Assembly: GCF_003130705.1 (NCBI RefSeq)
Contig: NZ_CP021354.1
Span: forward strand, 4,092,001-4,156,000
Length of the DNA: 64,000 bases
Reading direction: 5' to 3'
DNA from: Rhodococcus oxybenzonivorans
GTDB lineage: Bacteria; Actinomycetota; Actinomycetes; Mycobacteriales; Mycobacteriaceae
Both the position numbers and the translations under genes were made by a program. Of the stretch, positions 34,598-43,795 are shown piece after piece; positions within the stretch are counted from its first letter, which is position 1; each line of letters begins with the position of its first letter. The notes beneath the pieces were generated by a model that saw only the letters and a list, made by a program, of their open reading frames with translations, made no database searches and had not been told where the DNA came from.

Positions 34598-36055
34598 CTA
34601 CGGCACAGCATCACCCCCTTCTCGTGGTGCACGCATTCCACGCCGTGCGTGGTCGATCAACTCGCCGGGATGATGGCGATGATTGATGCGAGGCCTTCGG
34701 TCGGGGTCGACGTGCGGTGGCGGAATCCATTCGGTCCTGCCGGGATATCGACCCTCAGCAGTCCTGGTGACCCACCCGGCGGCGCTGTCATCGACCCGAG
34801 CGTGGCAGGCATCGCAAGCTAGAGTGAGGCCGTCGATGTCGGTGGTACGACCTTTCTGCCAGTCCGTGACGTGGTGGACCGCGCACATGCTGGCCGGCGT
34901 CGCGCATCCTGGGCGGGTGCATCCGCCGTCGGCGGCGATCAATGCAAGCCGCTGATCCGCACTGGCCAGACGCCGGCGGCGTCCCAGATGCAGGGGACGG
35001 CCGTCATGGTCGAACAACACCAAGACCGGGTGGGCCTGCTCGGCCAGCGCCAACGCATCCTCGATCGGTAGAAGGCCCCCGCTGGCTGTGGTGGCAACCC
35101 CTCCGATCGCCCTCTCGAGTTGCTCGAGCGTCATGGTGATGATCGTGGTGGCAGGCAGACCCCGGTGCCGGCCCAGGATTCCTGATTCCAGCACGGCTCG
35201 AAACATGGCACTGAACGCGTCGTGGTTGCGTTGCGCCGTGGTGCGCGTGTCCCGGGCGGCCGCGGCGGCGAGAACGTCCGAATCCACAGTGGGGTGCTCG
35301 GCATCGCCGGTGGGCGAGGATGGATCGGCCGGATTGTTCATGCCCGGTCGCGCCCACTTGGCGAGAATCGGATCGAGCAGTGCCCGCGCCGTGGGGTCGA
35401 GTTCACCGGAGATTCGCGACATCAATTCGGTGTCCTGCCGGCCGAGGGTGAGTGCCCGGCGGCGGGTGCGGTCGATGTCGTCGCCGAGATTCCCGTCCGG
35501 ATTCAGATACGCGAGAAGTCGGTGCCCCGCCTGCTCGACGTCCTCGGGCGTCCCGTCACGAGCCACTCGCGCGAGAGTCGATTCCGCGGCCTTGGTGTCG
35601 TCGGCGTCGACCGCGTGTGGGATCTTGCGCAGAATTCTCGACACGGCTCGGGCATGATCGGCGCCTATGTCGCCATTCCGTTGCGCGGCCGCGGTATCCG
35701 GAAGAGCGGCCGGGAGAGATTCTCCGGTCGAGGCGTGCCACACCCCGAGTTGCCGGGCCGCGCTGACCCGGGCTGATGCGTCGGCCGCGGATATACGCAG
35801 GACGTCGACCAGGAATTTGTGGGGCGAACGGTAGCCGAAGGATGCGGGCAGGGACCGTTCCACGCTCTCCACAACCAGCCGGTGCGACACCGCACCGGCG
35901 CGGCGAAGTGCGCGTTCCAGGTTCCTGATCGCGTCGACCACCTCGGCGTCCGACAATCCCACCACGTCGGCGCCCAGCAACCCGTCCACCGCAGCGGTGA
36001 GCAGCGACAGCTGCCCCGCCACCCGGCTCTCCGCCGACCCCCCAGTCGAACTCAT
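34598..36055 (-). CDS. DUF222/HNH endonuclease-domain protein (13E12 type)
   Basis: A 485-residue protein with an N-terminal DUF222 region (about 30-330) and a C-terminal HNH nuclease domain: RLALIAADGGCTRPGCATPASMCAVHHVTDWQKGRTTDIDGLTLACDACHARVDD, with the CxxxxC...HH...N/D...C..CH zinc and catalytic layout. Actinobacterial genomes carry many such genes, related to the REP13E12 repeat proteins of M. tuberculosis; they are thought to be mobile or repeat-associated, with unknown activity. It is divergent from lhr, and its start codon lies inside a LexA-like box. Confidence 0.85.
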   Translation of the reverse strand: MSSTGGSAESRVAGQLSLLTAAVDGLLGADVVGLSDAEVVDAIRNLERALRRAGAVSHRLVVESVERSLPASFGYRSPHKFLVDVLRISAADASARVSAARQLGVWHASTGESLPAALPDTAAAQRNGDIGADHARAVSRILRKIPHAVDADDTKAAESTLARVARDGTPEDVEQAGHRLLAYLNPDGNLGDDIDRTRRRALTLGRQDTELMSRISGELDPTARALLDPILAKWARPGMNNPADPSSPTGDAEHPTVDSDVLAAAAARDTRTTAQRNHDAFSAMFRAVLESGILGRHRGLPATTIITMTLEQLERAIGGVATTASGGLLPIEDALALAEQAHPVLVLFDHDGRPLHLGRRRRLASADQRLALIAADGGCTRPGCATPASMCAVHHVTDWQKGRTTDIDGLTLACDACHARVDDSAAGWVTRTAEGRYPGRTEWIPPPHVDPDRRPRINHRHHPGELIDHARRGMRAPREGGDAVP

Positions 36056-36061
36056 GTGCGA
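36046..36061. promoter_or_regulatory. LexA-like SOS box between DUF222 gene and lhr
   Basis: TCGAAC-TCAT-GTGCGA differs in one of twelve positions from the mycobacterial LexA consensus TCGAAC-N4-GTTCGA. It overlaps the start codon of the leftward DUF222 gene and is about 107 bp upstream of lhr. The link to a DNA-repair helicase is suggestive, but a single-mismatch box can arise by chance. Confidence 0.3.
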
Positions 36062-36167
36062 AACCTATCTCAGCGCTCCGACACACTTTTCCATCTGCAC
36101 CTGTCGTCCTCTCGGCCGTTCGGGCAGACGTGCGGTGTCTGTCGGACCTCCGGTGCACTATGGAACG

Positions 36168-39100
36168 GTGACCGAAGTCCTCGGCAAGTTCTCTGCCGCC
36201 ACCAGGGAGTGGTTCGACGGCGCCTTCCCCGCGCCGACGGACGCGCAGCTCGGTGCCTGGGAATCGATCGCCAGCCGCGCCAACACGCTGGTGGTCGCAC
36301 CCACGGGGTCGGGCAAGACCCTCTCAGCCTTCCTGTGGTCCCTCGACCAGCTCGCGGCGACGGGCGAGAAGGACCGGTCCACCAAGGTTCTGTACATCTC
36401 ACCGCTGAAGGCACTCGGCGTGGACGTCGAACGCAATTTGCGCGCCCCACTGGTCGGCATTACCCAGACAGCGAAACGGCTCGGCCTGACACCGCCCGAG
36501 ATCTCGGTCGGTGTCCGCTCGGGCGACACCCCGCCCGCCGACCGCCGCGCGCTTATCAAGAATCCGCCGGACATCCTCATCACCACACCTGAGTCGCTGT
36601 TTCTCATGCTCACCTCGTCGGCGCGGGAGACGCTGACCCGGGTCGATACCGTTATCGTCGACGAAGTTCACGCTGTCGCAGGAACCAAGCGTGGGGCGCA
36701 CCTGGCGCTGTCGCTCGAGCGACTCGACCGGCTCCTCGACACCCCCGCGCAGCGCATCGGACTGTCAGCGACGGTGCGCCCGCACGAAGAAGTGGCACGC
36801 TTCCTCTCCGGTTCGGCGCCGATTCGGATCGTCGCTCCACCGTCACCGAAGACGTTCGACCTTACCGTTCAGGTTCCCGTCGAGGACATGACGGAGCTGG
36901 GTCTCGCCGAGCCTGCCGAGGGCTCGGCATCGTCGACTCCGCAGTCCGGGTCGATCTGGCCACACGTCGAGGAACAGATCGTGGATCTCGTCCTCGCACA
37001 CCGATCGTCCATCGTGTTCGCCAACTCGCGGCGGCTCGCGGAGCGACTTACCGCACGACTCAACGAGATCTATGCCGAGCGTAGTGGTGCCGACGTCGAC
37101 AGGAACCCGAAGCCCGCCTCGCAGATCGGCACCCCTTCCGAGGTCAACTTCGGCGCCGACCCTCTGCTCGCGAGGGCTCACCACGGTTCGGTCAGCAAGG
37201 ATCAACGAGCCCTCATCGAGGACGACCTCAAATCCGGACGGCTCCGCTGTGTCGTCGCGACGAGCAGCCTCGAACTCGGAATCGATATGGGTGCAGTGGA
37301 TCTCGTGGTCCAGGTGGAGGCTCCGCCCTCGGTGGCGAGCGGCCTGCAACGTGTGGGCCGCGCCGGACACCAGGTCGGGGAGATCTCCCGCGGTGTCGTG
37401 TTTCCCAAGCACCGCACCGACCTGATCCACTGCGCCGTCACCGTCGAACGCATGGTGACCGGCAAAATCGAAGCACTCGCGGTGCCGGCAAACCCACTCG
37501 ACATCCTCGCTCAACACACCGTTGCGGCCACCGCACTCGAACCGCTCGACGTCGACGACTGGTTCGAGACGGTCCGCCGCAGTGGCTCCTTCGCCTCCTT
37601 GCCGCGCTCGGCTTACGAGTCCACGCTCGACCTGCTGGCAGGGCTGTATCCTTCCGACGAGTTCGCGGAACTGCGCCCCCGACTCGTCTGGGATCGCGAA
37701 GCCAACACACTGACGGGTCGTCCCGGCGCGCAACGTCTCGCGGTCACCTCGGGCGGTGCCATCCCCGATCGCGGACTGTTCACCGTCTACATGGTGGGCG
37801 AAAAAGCTTCTCGGGTCGGCGAACTCGACGAGGAGATGGTGTACGAGTCTCGGGTCGGGGACGTCTTCGCGCTCGGTGCCACCAGCTGGCGGATCGAGGA
37901 CATCACCTTCGATCGGGTGCTGGTCAGCCCGGCGTACGGTCAGCCCGGCCGTCTCCCCTTCTGGCACGGCGACGGCCTCGGCCGACCGGCGGAACTCGGT
38001 GAGGCGCTCGGACAGTTCCTCCGGGAAATTTCGCTCGGCCACGAGACGGAGGTGAAGGAACGGTGCCTCACAGGGGGTCTGGACGGCAATGCCACGAACA
38101 ATCTGGTTCAGCTGGTCAACGAACAGAAGACCGCCACCGGTCAGGTTCCCACTGATCGCACACTGGTGGTCGAACGATTTCGCGACGAGCTCGGCGACTG
38201 GCGTCTGATCCTGCACTCACCCTATGGACAGCGTGTGCACGCACCGTGGGCGCTGGCCGTCAGTGCCCGGCTCAGCGAGCGCCACGGTCTCGACTCCAAC
38301 GCGACCGCATCGGACGACGGCATCATCGTCCGCCTTCCCGACACGGAGGACACACCGCCCGGGGCAGACCTCTTCGCCTTCGATACCGACGAGATCGAGG
38401 ACATCGTCACGGAACAGGTGGGCGGGTCGGCGTTGTTTGCCTCGCGGTTCCGTGAATGTGCCGCTCGCGCTCTGCTGTTGCCGCGCCGCAATCCTGGAAA
38501 ACGGGCGCCGTTGTGGCAGCAGCGTCAACGTTCGGCGCAGCTCCTCGACGTCGCCCGCAAGTACCCGACGTTTCCGATTCTGCTCGAGACCGTGCGCGAA
38601 TGCCTGCAGGATGTGTACGACCTTCCGGCGCTGAAGGATCTGTTCCGCCGGATGGCGCGGCGGCAGATCCGCATCGTCGAGGTCGAGACACAGTCGCCGT
38701 CGCCCTTCGCCGGCGCGTTGCTGTTCAACTATGTCGGTGAATTCATGTACGAGGGCGACAGCCCGCTGGCGGAGCGCCGGGCCGCCGCCCTGTCCCTCGA
38801 TTCTGCCCTACTCGCAGAACTGCTCGGCCGTGTCGAGCTGCGCGAACTTCTCGACGCCGATGTCATCGCGCAAGCGGAGCTGGAATTGCAGCGCCTTCTC
38901 CCGGACCGCAAGGCGAGAGACCTCGAAGGCGCGGCCGACCTGCTCCGCATTCTCGGCCCCCTCACCACGGAGGATGTCACCGCACGCTCGACGCAGGATC
39001 CCACACCGTGGCTGGACGAACTGGTTCGCGCCAAGCGCGCGCTCGCGGTCTCCTTCGCCGGCGCCCACTGGTGGACGGCGATCGAGGACGCCGCGCGCCT

Positions 39101-40676
39101 GCGAGACGGACTGGGTGTTCCGTTGCCCATCGGTACGCCGGCCGCATTCATCGAACCCGTCGACGACCCACTCGGTGACCTGCTCAGCCGATACGCGCGC
39201 ACCCACGGACCATTCTCGCTCGGTGATGCGGCCGGGCGCTTCGGCATCGGGTCCGCTGTCGCCCGCGACGTTCTGCAACGACTCGCCTCGGAAAAACGGG
39301 TCATGGAAGGGGAATTCCGCCCTGGTGCCTCCGGTAGTGAGTGGTGTGACTCGGAGGTCCTCCGTCGCCTCCGCAGGCGTTCACTCGCTGCAGCCCGCCA
39401 GGAAGTGGAGCCCGTCAGCACTGCCACCCTGGGCCGCTTCCTCCCGAGTTGGCAACATGTCGGCGGCACTCTGCGCGGAATCGACGGAGTCGCCACAGTT
39501 GTGGAACAGCTTGCCGGCGTGCCGGTTCCCGCGTCGGCGCTCGAGTCGCTGATCCTGCCGTCCCGCGTCGCCGACTACTCCCCCGCCATGCTCGACGAGC
39601 TGACCTCCACCGGAGAGGTGTTGTGGTCGGGCGCGGGAAACATTTCGGGAAAGGACGGGTGGGTGTGTCTTCACCCGGCCGACACCGCCCCCCTGACGCT
39701 GACGACCCCCGCCGAGTCGGATCTGTCCGACCTGCAGCGTCGGATCCTGGACACGCTGTCCGGCGGCGGTGCGTACTTCTTCCGTCAGCTCGCCGACACG
39801 CTGGAGATGTCCGAGGACAGTGCATTGGCCACTGCTCTGTGGGATCTCGTGTGGCTCGGGCACATCGGCAACGACACCCTCGCTCCGTTGCGCGCTCTCC
39901 TGTCGGACACGTCGAGAACCACCACCAGCCATCGCTCACCGCGGCGCCCACCGCGCGCCCGTGCGTACCGCAGCCTCGCGACCCCGGTTCGCACGGCGCC
40001 GCCCACTGTCGGTGGCCGGTGGTCGATTCTTCCGGGCGCCGAGACGGATGCCACCCTGCGTGCCAGCGCTACTGCCGAACTTCTCCTCGAACGCTACGGC
40101 GTGGTGACACGCGGATCCGTGACGACCGAGAACGTTCCGGGTGGATTTGCTCTGATGTACAGGGTGCTCGGCACCTTCGAGGACAACGGGCGGTGCCGCC
40201 GTGGGCACTTCGTCGAGTCGCTCGGCGGCGCACAATTCTCCACTCCCCACGTCGTGGACCGGTTGCGCAGTTACGGTGATTCGTTGGAGGGCCGGCACAC
40301 GTCGCTGCCCGCCGTGACACTCGCCGCCAGCGACCCCGCCAACCCGTACGGCGCGGCGCTGCCATGGCCGAAGCGCGGCGACGACGCACCAGGTCATCGC
40401 CCCGGGCGCAAGGCAGGCGGCCTCGTGGTCCTGGTCGAGGGCGAGTTGATCCTGTTCGTAGAACGCGGCGGGCGAACAGTTCTGACGTTCACCGACGATC
40501 CCGGTGTACTACGCACTGCGGCGTCTGCTCTCGCCGGAGTGGTCAAACGTGGGGGAATCGACCGAATCGTCGTGGAGAAGGTCGACGGCGAGACCATCCA
40601 TGGCAGCGATTTCGCGCCGATTCTCACGGAGGCGGGGTTCGCGCCGACGCCCCGCGGCTTCCGGTTGCGAGCCTGA
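36168..40676 (+). CDS. lhr: Lhr large ATP-dependent helicase
   Basis: A 1502-residue superfamily-2 helicase matching Rv3296, close to the usual ~1,510. It is a 3'-5' translocase that unwinds RNA:DNA hybrids and is linked to DNA-damage survival. In order: Walker A APTGSGKT (about 44-51), DEVH box near 165, LSATVRP motif III, VFANSRRLAERL, ATSSLELGIDMGAVDLVVQ and QRVGRAGHQ in the second RecA domain, then the Lhr-specific winged helix, core and long C-terminal domains with a late DUF-type GGRTVLTF segment. The frame is open upstream, so GTG 36168 was chosen from the family N-terminus. nei2 follows after 1 bp, implying a repair operon. Confidence 0.93.
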   Translation: MTEVLGKFSAATREWFDGAFPAPTDAQLGAWESIASRANTLVVAPTGSGKTLSAFLWSLDQLAATGEKDRSTKVLYISPLKALGVDVERNLRAPLVGITQTAKRLGLTPPEISVGVRSGDTPPADRRALIKNPPDILITTPESLFLMLTSSARETLTRVDTVIVDEVHAVAGTKRGAHLALSLERLDRLLDTPAQRIGLSATVRPHEEVARFLSGSAPIRIVAPPSPKTFDLTVQVPVEDMTELGLAEPAEGSASSTPQSGSIWPHVEEQIVDLVLAHRSSIVFANSRRLAERLTARLNEIYAERSGADVDRNPKPASQIGTPSEVNFGADPLLARAHHGSVSKDQRALIEDDLKSGRLRCVVATSSLELGIDMGAVDLVVQVEAPPSVASGLQRVGRAGHQVGEISRGVVFPKHRTDLIHCAVTVERMVTGKIEALAVPANPLDILAQHTVAATALEPLDVDDWFETVRRSGSFASLPRSAYESTLDLLAGLYPSDEFAELRPRLVWDREANTLTGRPGAQRLAVTSGGAIPDRGLFTVYMVGEKASRVGELDEEMVYESRVGDVFALGATSWRIEDITFDRVLVSPAYGQPGRLPFWHGDGLGRPAELGEALGQFLREISLGHETEVKERCLTGGLDGNATNNLVQLVNEQKTATGQVPTDRTLVVERFRDELGDWRLILHSPYGQRVHAPWALAVSARLSERHGLDSNATASDDGIIVRLPDTEDTPPGADLFAFDTDEIEDIVTEQVGGSALFASRFRECAARALLLPRRNPGKRAPLWQQRQRSAQLLDVARKYPTFPILLETVRECLQDVYDLPALKDLFRRMARRQIRIVEVETQSPSPFAGALLFNYVGEFMYEGDSPLAERRAAALSLDSALLAELLGRVELRELLDADVIAQAELELQRLLPDRKARDLEGAADLLRILGPLTTEDVTARSTQDPTPWLDELVRAKRALAVSFAGAHWWTAIEDAARLRDGLGVPLPIGTPAAFIEPVDDPLGDLLSRYARTHGPFSLGDAAGRFGIGSAVARDVLQRLASEKRVMEGEFRPGASGSEWCDSEVLRRLRRRSLAAARQEVEPVSTATLGRFLPSWQHVGGTLRGIDGVATVVEQLAGVPVPASALESLILPSRVADYSPAMLDELTSTGEVLWSGAGNISGKDGWVCLHPADTAPLTLTTPAESDLSDLQRRILDTLSGGGAYFFRQLADTLEMSEDSALATALWDLVWLGHIGNDTLAPLRALLSDTSRTTTSHRSPRRPPRARAYRSLATPVRTAPPTVGGRWSILPGAETDATLRASATAELLLERYGVVTRGSVTTENVPGGFALMYRVLGTFEDNGRCRRGHFVESLGGAQFSTPHVVDRLRSYGDSLEGRHTSLPAVTLAASDPANPYGAALPWPKRGDDAPGHRPGRKAGGLVVLVEGELILFVERGGRTVLTFTDDPGVLRTAASALAGVVKRGGIDRIVVEKVDGETIHGSDFAPILTEAGFAPTPRGFRLRA

Positions 40677-40677
40677 C

Positions 40678-41427
40678 ATGCCCGAAGGCGACACCGTCTG
40701 GCGCACGGCCAACTCGCTGCGTGACGCACTCGAGGGTCACGTACTGACCACGTGTGATGTGCGGGTTCCGCGGTACGCCACCGTCGACCTGTCCGGGTTG
40801 AAGGTCGACGAAGTCGTCAGCCGTGGTAAACATCTCCTCATCCGGGTCGGTGGGTACTCCATCCACACCCATCTGAAGATGGAAGGTGCGTGGCATATCT
40901 ACCGGGCGGACGCGCGGTGGCGTCGCCCAGCCCATCAAGCCCGTATGGTGCTGGCCACCGAAGAACGTGTCGCTGTGGGCTTCTCCCTCGGCATCACCGA
41001 GATACTCGACCGGAGTGCGGAAGCCGCCGCGGTCGGTCACCTCGGGCCCGACCTTCTCGGGCCGGACTGGGATGCAGACACGGCCGTCCGCAATCTCCGG
41101 GCGGCCGGTGATCAACCCATCGGTGTTGCCCTCGTCGATCAGCGCAACCTCGCGGGTCTCGGCAATGTCTACCGAAACGAGGTGTGCTTCCTCCGTGGCG
41201 TCGATCCCCACACTCCCGTGCGCGAGGTGACAAACCTGCCGGCCATGGTCGCGCTTGCCCATCGCATGATTCACGCAGACAAGAACAATCCGATCCGGCA
41301 CCGTCCGTGGGTGTACGGCCGTGCGGGCAAGCGTTGCCGCCGGTGCCGAACGGTGATCCGAAGCCGGGAACTCGGGCAGCAGGACATCTTTTTCTGCACC
41401 TACTGCCAGCCACCGTTCGACCGCTAG
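40678..41427 (+). CDS. nei2: Endonuclease VIII-type DNA glycosylase Nei2
   Basis: A 249-residue Fpg/Nei family glycosylase/AP lyase matching Rv3297. After Met removal the catalytic N-terminal Pro2-Glu3 (MPEGDTVWR) is exposed. LVDQRNLAGLGNVYRNEVCF carries the helix-two-turn-helix, and the zinc finger is CRRCRTVIRSRELGQQDIFFCTYC. It removes oxidised pyrimidines and nicks at abasic sites. It begins one base after lhr, so the two are one transcript. Its stop overlaps that of the convergent DUF1353 gene in a shared CTAG. Confidence 0.93.
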   Translation: MPEGDTVWRTANSLRDALEGHVLTTCDVRVPRYATVDLSGLKVDEVVSRGKHLLIRVGGYSIHTHLKMEGAWHIYRADARWRRPAHQARMVLATEERVAVGFSLGITEILDRSAEAAAVGHLGPDLLGPDWDADTAVRNLRAAGDQPIGVALVDQRNLAGLGNVYRNEVCFLRGVDPHTPVREVTNLPAMVALAHRMIHADKNNPIRHRPWVYGRAGKRCRRCRTVIRSRELGQQDIFFCTYCQPPFDR

Positions 41428-42155
41428 CGCAACACCGTGGTCGGCGGTCCGAGCGGTGGGGGCTTGCGCGTCACTCTGCGGCCGAACAGCCAGGCGGTCA
41501 CGTCCGGGATCCACAGCACTGCCGCGGTCGCCAGCGTCAGCAGGTAGGTCGGTGTGACCACCGGCAGGAGTATGCATCCGAGCAGTGCCACGGGAAAGTC
41601 CCTGCGCCACAGGAGTGAGAGGACACACGGAAGCGCGAGGAGACCGACCGCTGCTGGGTAGTGGGAGGTGGCGATCGCCCACGGCACTCCCACCACCCAG
41701 CACACCATTCCGAGGATGTGGTGGGCGATCAGCAGGAACCTCGTGTACGTGGTGAAAGTCCAGATCCGCCCGACCTCTACCCCGACCCAGAAGATCCGGC
41801 TGCGAAACGGTCCGACGCCCTCGTCGAGCAGCGCAGTCCGGAACAACTCGTCGGCCCGGCGGCGTAGCGCCATGCCAGATTTTCCGTGAGCTTCCGCATG
41901 GTGACACAGATCGTCGTGCATGATCGCGGGAAGCAGCTGGCGGCCATACGGAGCGAGCAGCCCCCGAAGCGGCGCGGGAACGGAGGCGAGGTCGGTCCGG
42001 AGTACGCACGGCTCCGGCGCGCAACCGGGCACCGTCACCACCGTCTCACCGTGGACGTACACGAAGTGGTCGGTGAGCTGAAAGTATTTGTGGTCGAGCA
42101 CCCGAAGGGCCGGCTGTGGACGAGCCGGGTCGTCCGCTGATACCTGAAACGGCAT
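41424..42155 (-). CDS. DUF1353 protein with membrane-spanning C-terminus
   Basis: A 243-residue protein. Residues 1-125 match DUF1353, a phage-derived small domain, with LRTDLASVPAPLRGLLAPYG and AIMHDDLCHHAEAHGKSGMALRRRADELF. The rest holds about three hydrophobic segments (LLIAHHILGMVCWVVGVPWAIA, VGLLALPCVLSLL, VALLGCILLPVVTPTYLLTLATAAVLW). ATG 42155 with GAGG upstream is preferred over GTG 42161. It starts 7 bp after the TetR stop on the same strand, so the two form one leftward operon. Function unknown; the domain plus membrane tail is an uncommon layout. Confidence 0.72.
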   Translation of the reverse strand: MPFQVSADDPARPQPALRVLDHKYFQLTDHFVYVHGETVVTVPGCAPEPCVLRTDLASVPAPLRGLLAPYGRQLLPAIMHDDLCHHAEAHGKSGMALRRRADELFRTALLDEGVGPFRSRIFWVGVEVGRIWTFTTYTRFLLIAHHILGMVCWVVGVPWAIATSHYPAAVGLLALPCVLSLLWRRDFPVALLGCILLPVVTPTYLLTLATAAVLWIPDVTAWLFGRRVTRKPPPLGPPTTVLR

Positions 42156-42162
42156 GCTCACC

Positions 42163-42741
42163 TCATTCGTGGCCGGACCGGTTGGCCTCCATCACCAGAG
42201 TGACGCAATGGGCGACGAATTGCTCGCGCGACGCGGCAACGGTTCCGTCGAGATATCCGATGAACAACGTCGTGAGCGCGCCGACGACGCCGATCGCGAC
42301 AAGTTGCTTCTCCACCTCGTCATCCACGGCCGAGAGTTGGTCGTGGACGAGCGTTACGAACCCGGGCATGAGGTCCATTCCCCGCCGACTCAGCGCGGGC
42401 TCGGACAGCGGCGCGAGCAGCAGCACACGACCCCTCTCGGGGTTGTCGACCATCAGCTCGACGAACGCTTCGACGGCGGCCTCGGCTCGCGCCCGCGCAG
42501 TGTGGGCCGACGCCACCGCGCCCAGAAGCGCCGCCTGTGCCTCGTCGCCGACCGTGGAATAGACGGATCGGACGAACTCGTCGCGGTCGGCAAACGACTC
42601 GTAGAAGTAGCGCTCGGTCAACGAGGCCGCACGGCAGACGGCCCGGACGTTGACTGCAGGCCCTGCAGGGGCGCCCAGGAGCGTGATTCCTGCCCGCAGG
42701 AGCGCCGCTCGCCGGGCTTCGCGGCGGTCTTCCAACGTCAC
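42163..42741 (-). CDS. TetR-family transcriptional regulator
   Basis: A 192-residue TetR protein. The N-terminal helix-turn-helix is RRAALLRAGITLLGAPAGPAVNVRAVCRAASLTERYFYESFADRDEFVRSVY, with the usual xRYFYxxF recognition helix. The C-terminal ligand domain is unassigned. GTG 42741 is preferred because GGGAG lies eight bases upstream; GTG 42756 would add five residues. A perfect 20-bp inverted repeat fills the gap to the divergent MpaB-family gene and is its likely operator, so it should repress itself, the DUF1353 gene and the oxygenase. Confidence 0.88.
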   Translation of the reverse strand: MTLEDRREARRAALLRAGITLLGAPAGPAVNVRAVCRAASLTERYFYESFADRDEFVRSVYSTVGDEAQAALLGAVASAHTARARAEAAVEAFVELMVDNPERGRVLLLAPLSEPALSRRGMDLMPGFVTLVHDQLSAVDDEVEKQLVAIGVVGALTTLFIGYLDGTVAASREQFVAHCVTLVMEANRSGHE

Positions 42742-42760
42742 GTCCCCAGCTCCCACTCTT

Positions 42761-42804
42761 GACTACGCACGTTGTCAGATCCTAATCTGACAACGTGCGT
42801 AGTC
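42761..42804. promoter_or_regulatory. Perfect 20-bp inverted repeat, probable TetR operator
   Basis: Arms 42761-42780 and 42785-42804 are exact reverse complements around the 4-base spacer CCTA; the inner core reads TTGTCAGAT-CCTA-ATCTGACAA. It lies between the divergent TetR and MpaB-family genes, where a repressor dimer or pair of dimers would block both promoters. The right arm contains a GTG (42795) that would otherwise be taken as the oxygenase start. Confidence 0.8.
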
Positions 42805-42827
42805 AAACGAACTCGGAGGGTGCGTCC

Positions 42828-43754
42828 GTGCAGGCCACCGCTCCCACACCGCTCGGACCTGATTCGCTGACCTGGAAGTACTTCGGCGACTGGCGGGGAA
42901 TGCTGCAAGGCGTCTGGGCCGGCTCGATGCAGAACATGCATCCGGGCCTCGGCGCTGGAGTCGAAGAGCATTCCGAGTTCTTCGACGAACGGTGGGAGCG
43001 CCTGTACCGCTCGCTCTACCCGATCGGGGGCGTGGTCTTCGACGGTGACCGCGCCCAGCAGACTGCAGAGCAGGTCCGGGGATACCACAACACCATCAAG
43101 GGCGTCGACAAGCACGGACGGAAGTATCACGCCCTAGATCCCGACACCTTCTATTGGGCGCACGCCACGTTCTTCATGGGCACAATCCTCACGGGCGACA
43201 ATTTCATGGGCGGCCTCACCGAGGAGCAGAAGCGGCAACTGTTCACCGAACACATCCAGTGGTACCGCCTGTACGGAATGAGCATGCGCCCGGTCCCGGA
43301 GACCTGGGAAGCGTTCCTGGAGTATTGGGACCACATGTGCCGCAACGTCCTCGAAGACAACAAGGCTACCCGTGACGTCCTCAACCTTTCCGGCCTGGGC
43401 GTCCCACCGTTTCTGACGTGGCTCCCCGACCGGGTGTGGGCGATCCTGCGCATCCCGGTCGCCAGGGGATTCGTCTGGCTGACAGTGGGGATGTACGACG
43501 AACCGGTACGCGAGCGCCTCGGATACCGCTGGACGGCACGCGATGAGCGACTGCACACCCTGGTGGGCCGGACGGTGAATGCCCTGTTCCGCCTCGTCCC
43601 GTGGCGCTACCGTTACCATCCTCGCGCCCGCGCCGGGTGGGACCGTGAGACCGGGCGCACCCGCCGGGACGCCCCGCTGGTGCATACGCCGCCGCGGAAC
43701 CTGCCGCCCCTCGGGCGTCGCGACGACCCGAAGCACTACAGCCCGCGGGTGTGA
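42828..43754 (+). CDS. MpaB-family oxygenase (DUF2236)
   Basis: A 308-residue protein of the DUF2236 family, which includes MpaB-type and latex-clearing Lcp oxygenases that use a b-type haem. Visible blocks are DWRGMLQGVWAGSMQNMHPGLG, YHNTIKGVDKHGRKYHALDPDTFYWAHATFF and WYRLYGMSMRPVPETWEAFLEYWD, with several conserved His. GTG 42828 was chosen because GGAGG lies eight bases upstream; the earlier GTG at 42795 sits within the operator. The substrate is unknown. Control by the divergent TetR protein suggests induction by a small hydrophobic molecule. Confidence 0.82.
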   Translation: MQATAPTPLGPDSLTWKYFGDWRGMLQGVWAGSMQNMHPGLGAGVEEHSEFFDERWERLYRSLYPIGGVVFDGDRAQQTAEQVRGYHNTIKGVDKHGRKYHALDPDTFYWAHATFFMGTILTGDNFMGGLTEEQKRQLFTEHIQWYRLYGMSMRPVPETWEAFLEYWDHMCRNVLEDNKATRDVLNLSGLGVPPFLTWLPDRVWAILRIPVARGFVWLTVGMYDEPVRERLGYRWTARDERLHTLVGRTVNALFRLVPWRYRYHPRARAGWDRETGRTRRDAPLVHTPPRNLPPLGRRDDPKHYSPRV

Positions 43755-43795
43755 TTCCCAGGGAGAACACAGGCAAATCGTGACATGCTCGGAGG

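Noticed and set aside
34598..36055. DUF222/HNH gene as proof of an inserted mobile element
   Set aside because: No flanking direct repeats, integrase or transposase was seen; such genes are common single units in actinobacteria.
36100..36167. PafBC-type DNA-damage promoter upstream of lhr
   Set aside because: TGTCGG occurs, but the following bases and the 11-base spacing to a TA-containing -10 do not fit the TTGTCRGTG-N8-TAN3T pattern.
42795..42827. GTG 42795 as the start of the MpaB-family gene
   Set aside because: It lies inside the perfect inverted repeat and lacks a ribosome site; GTG 42828 has GGAGG eight bases upstream.
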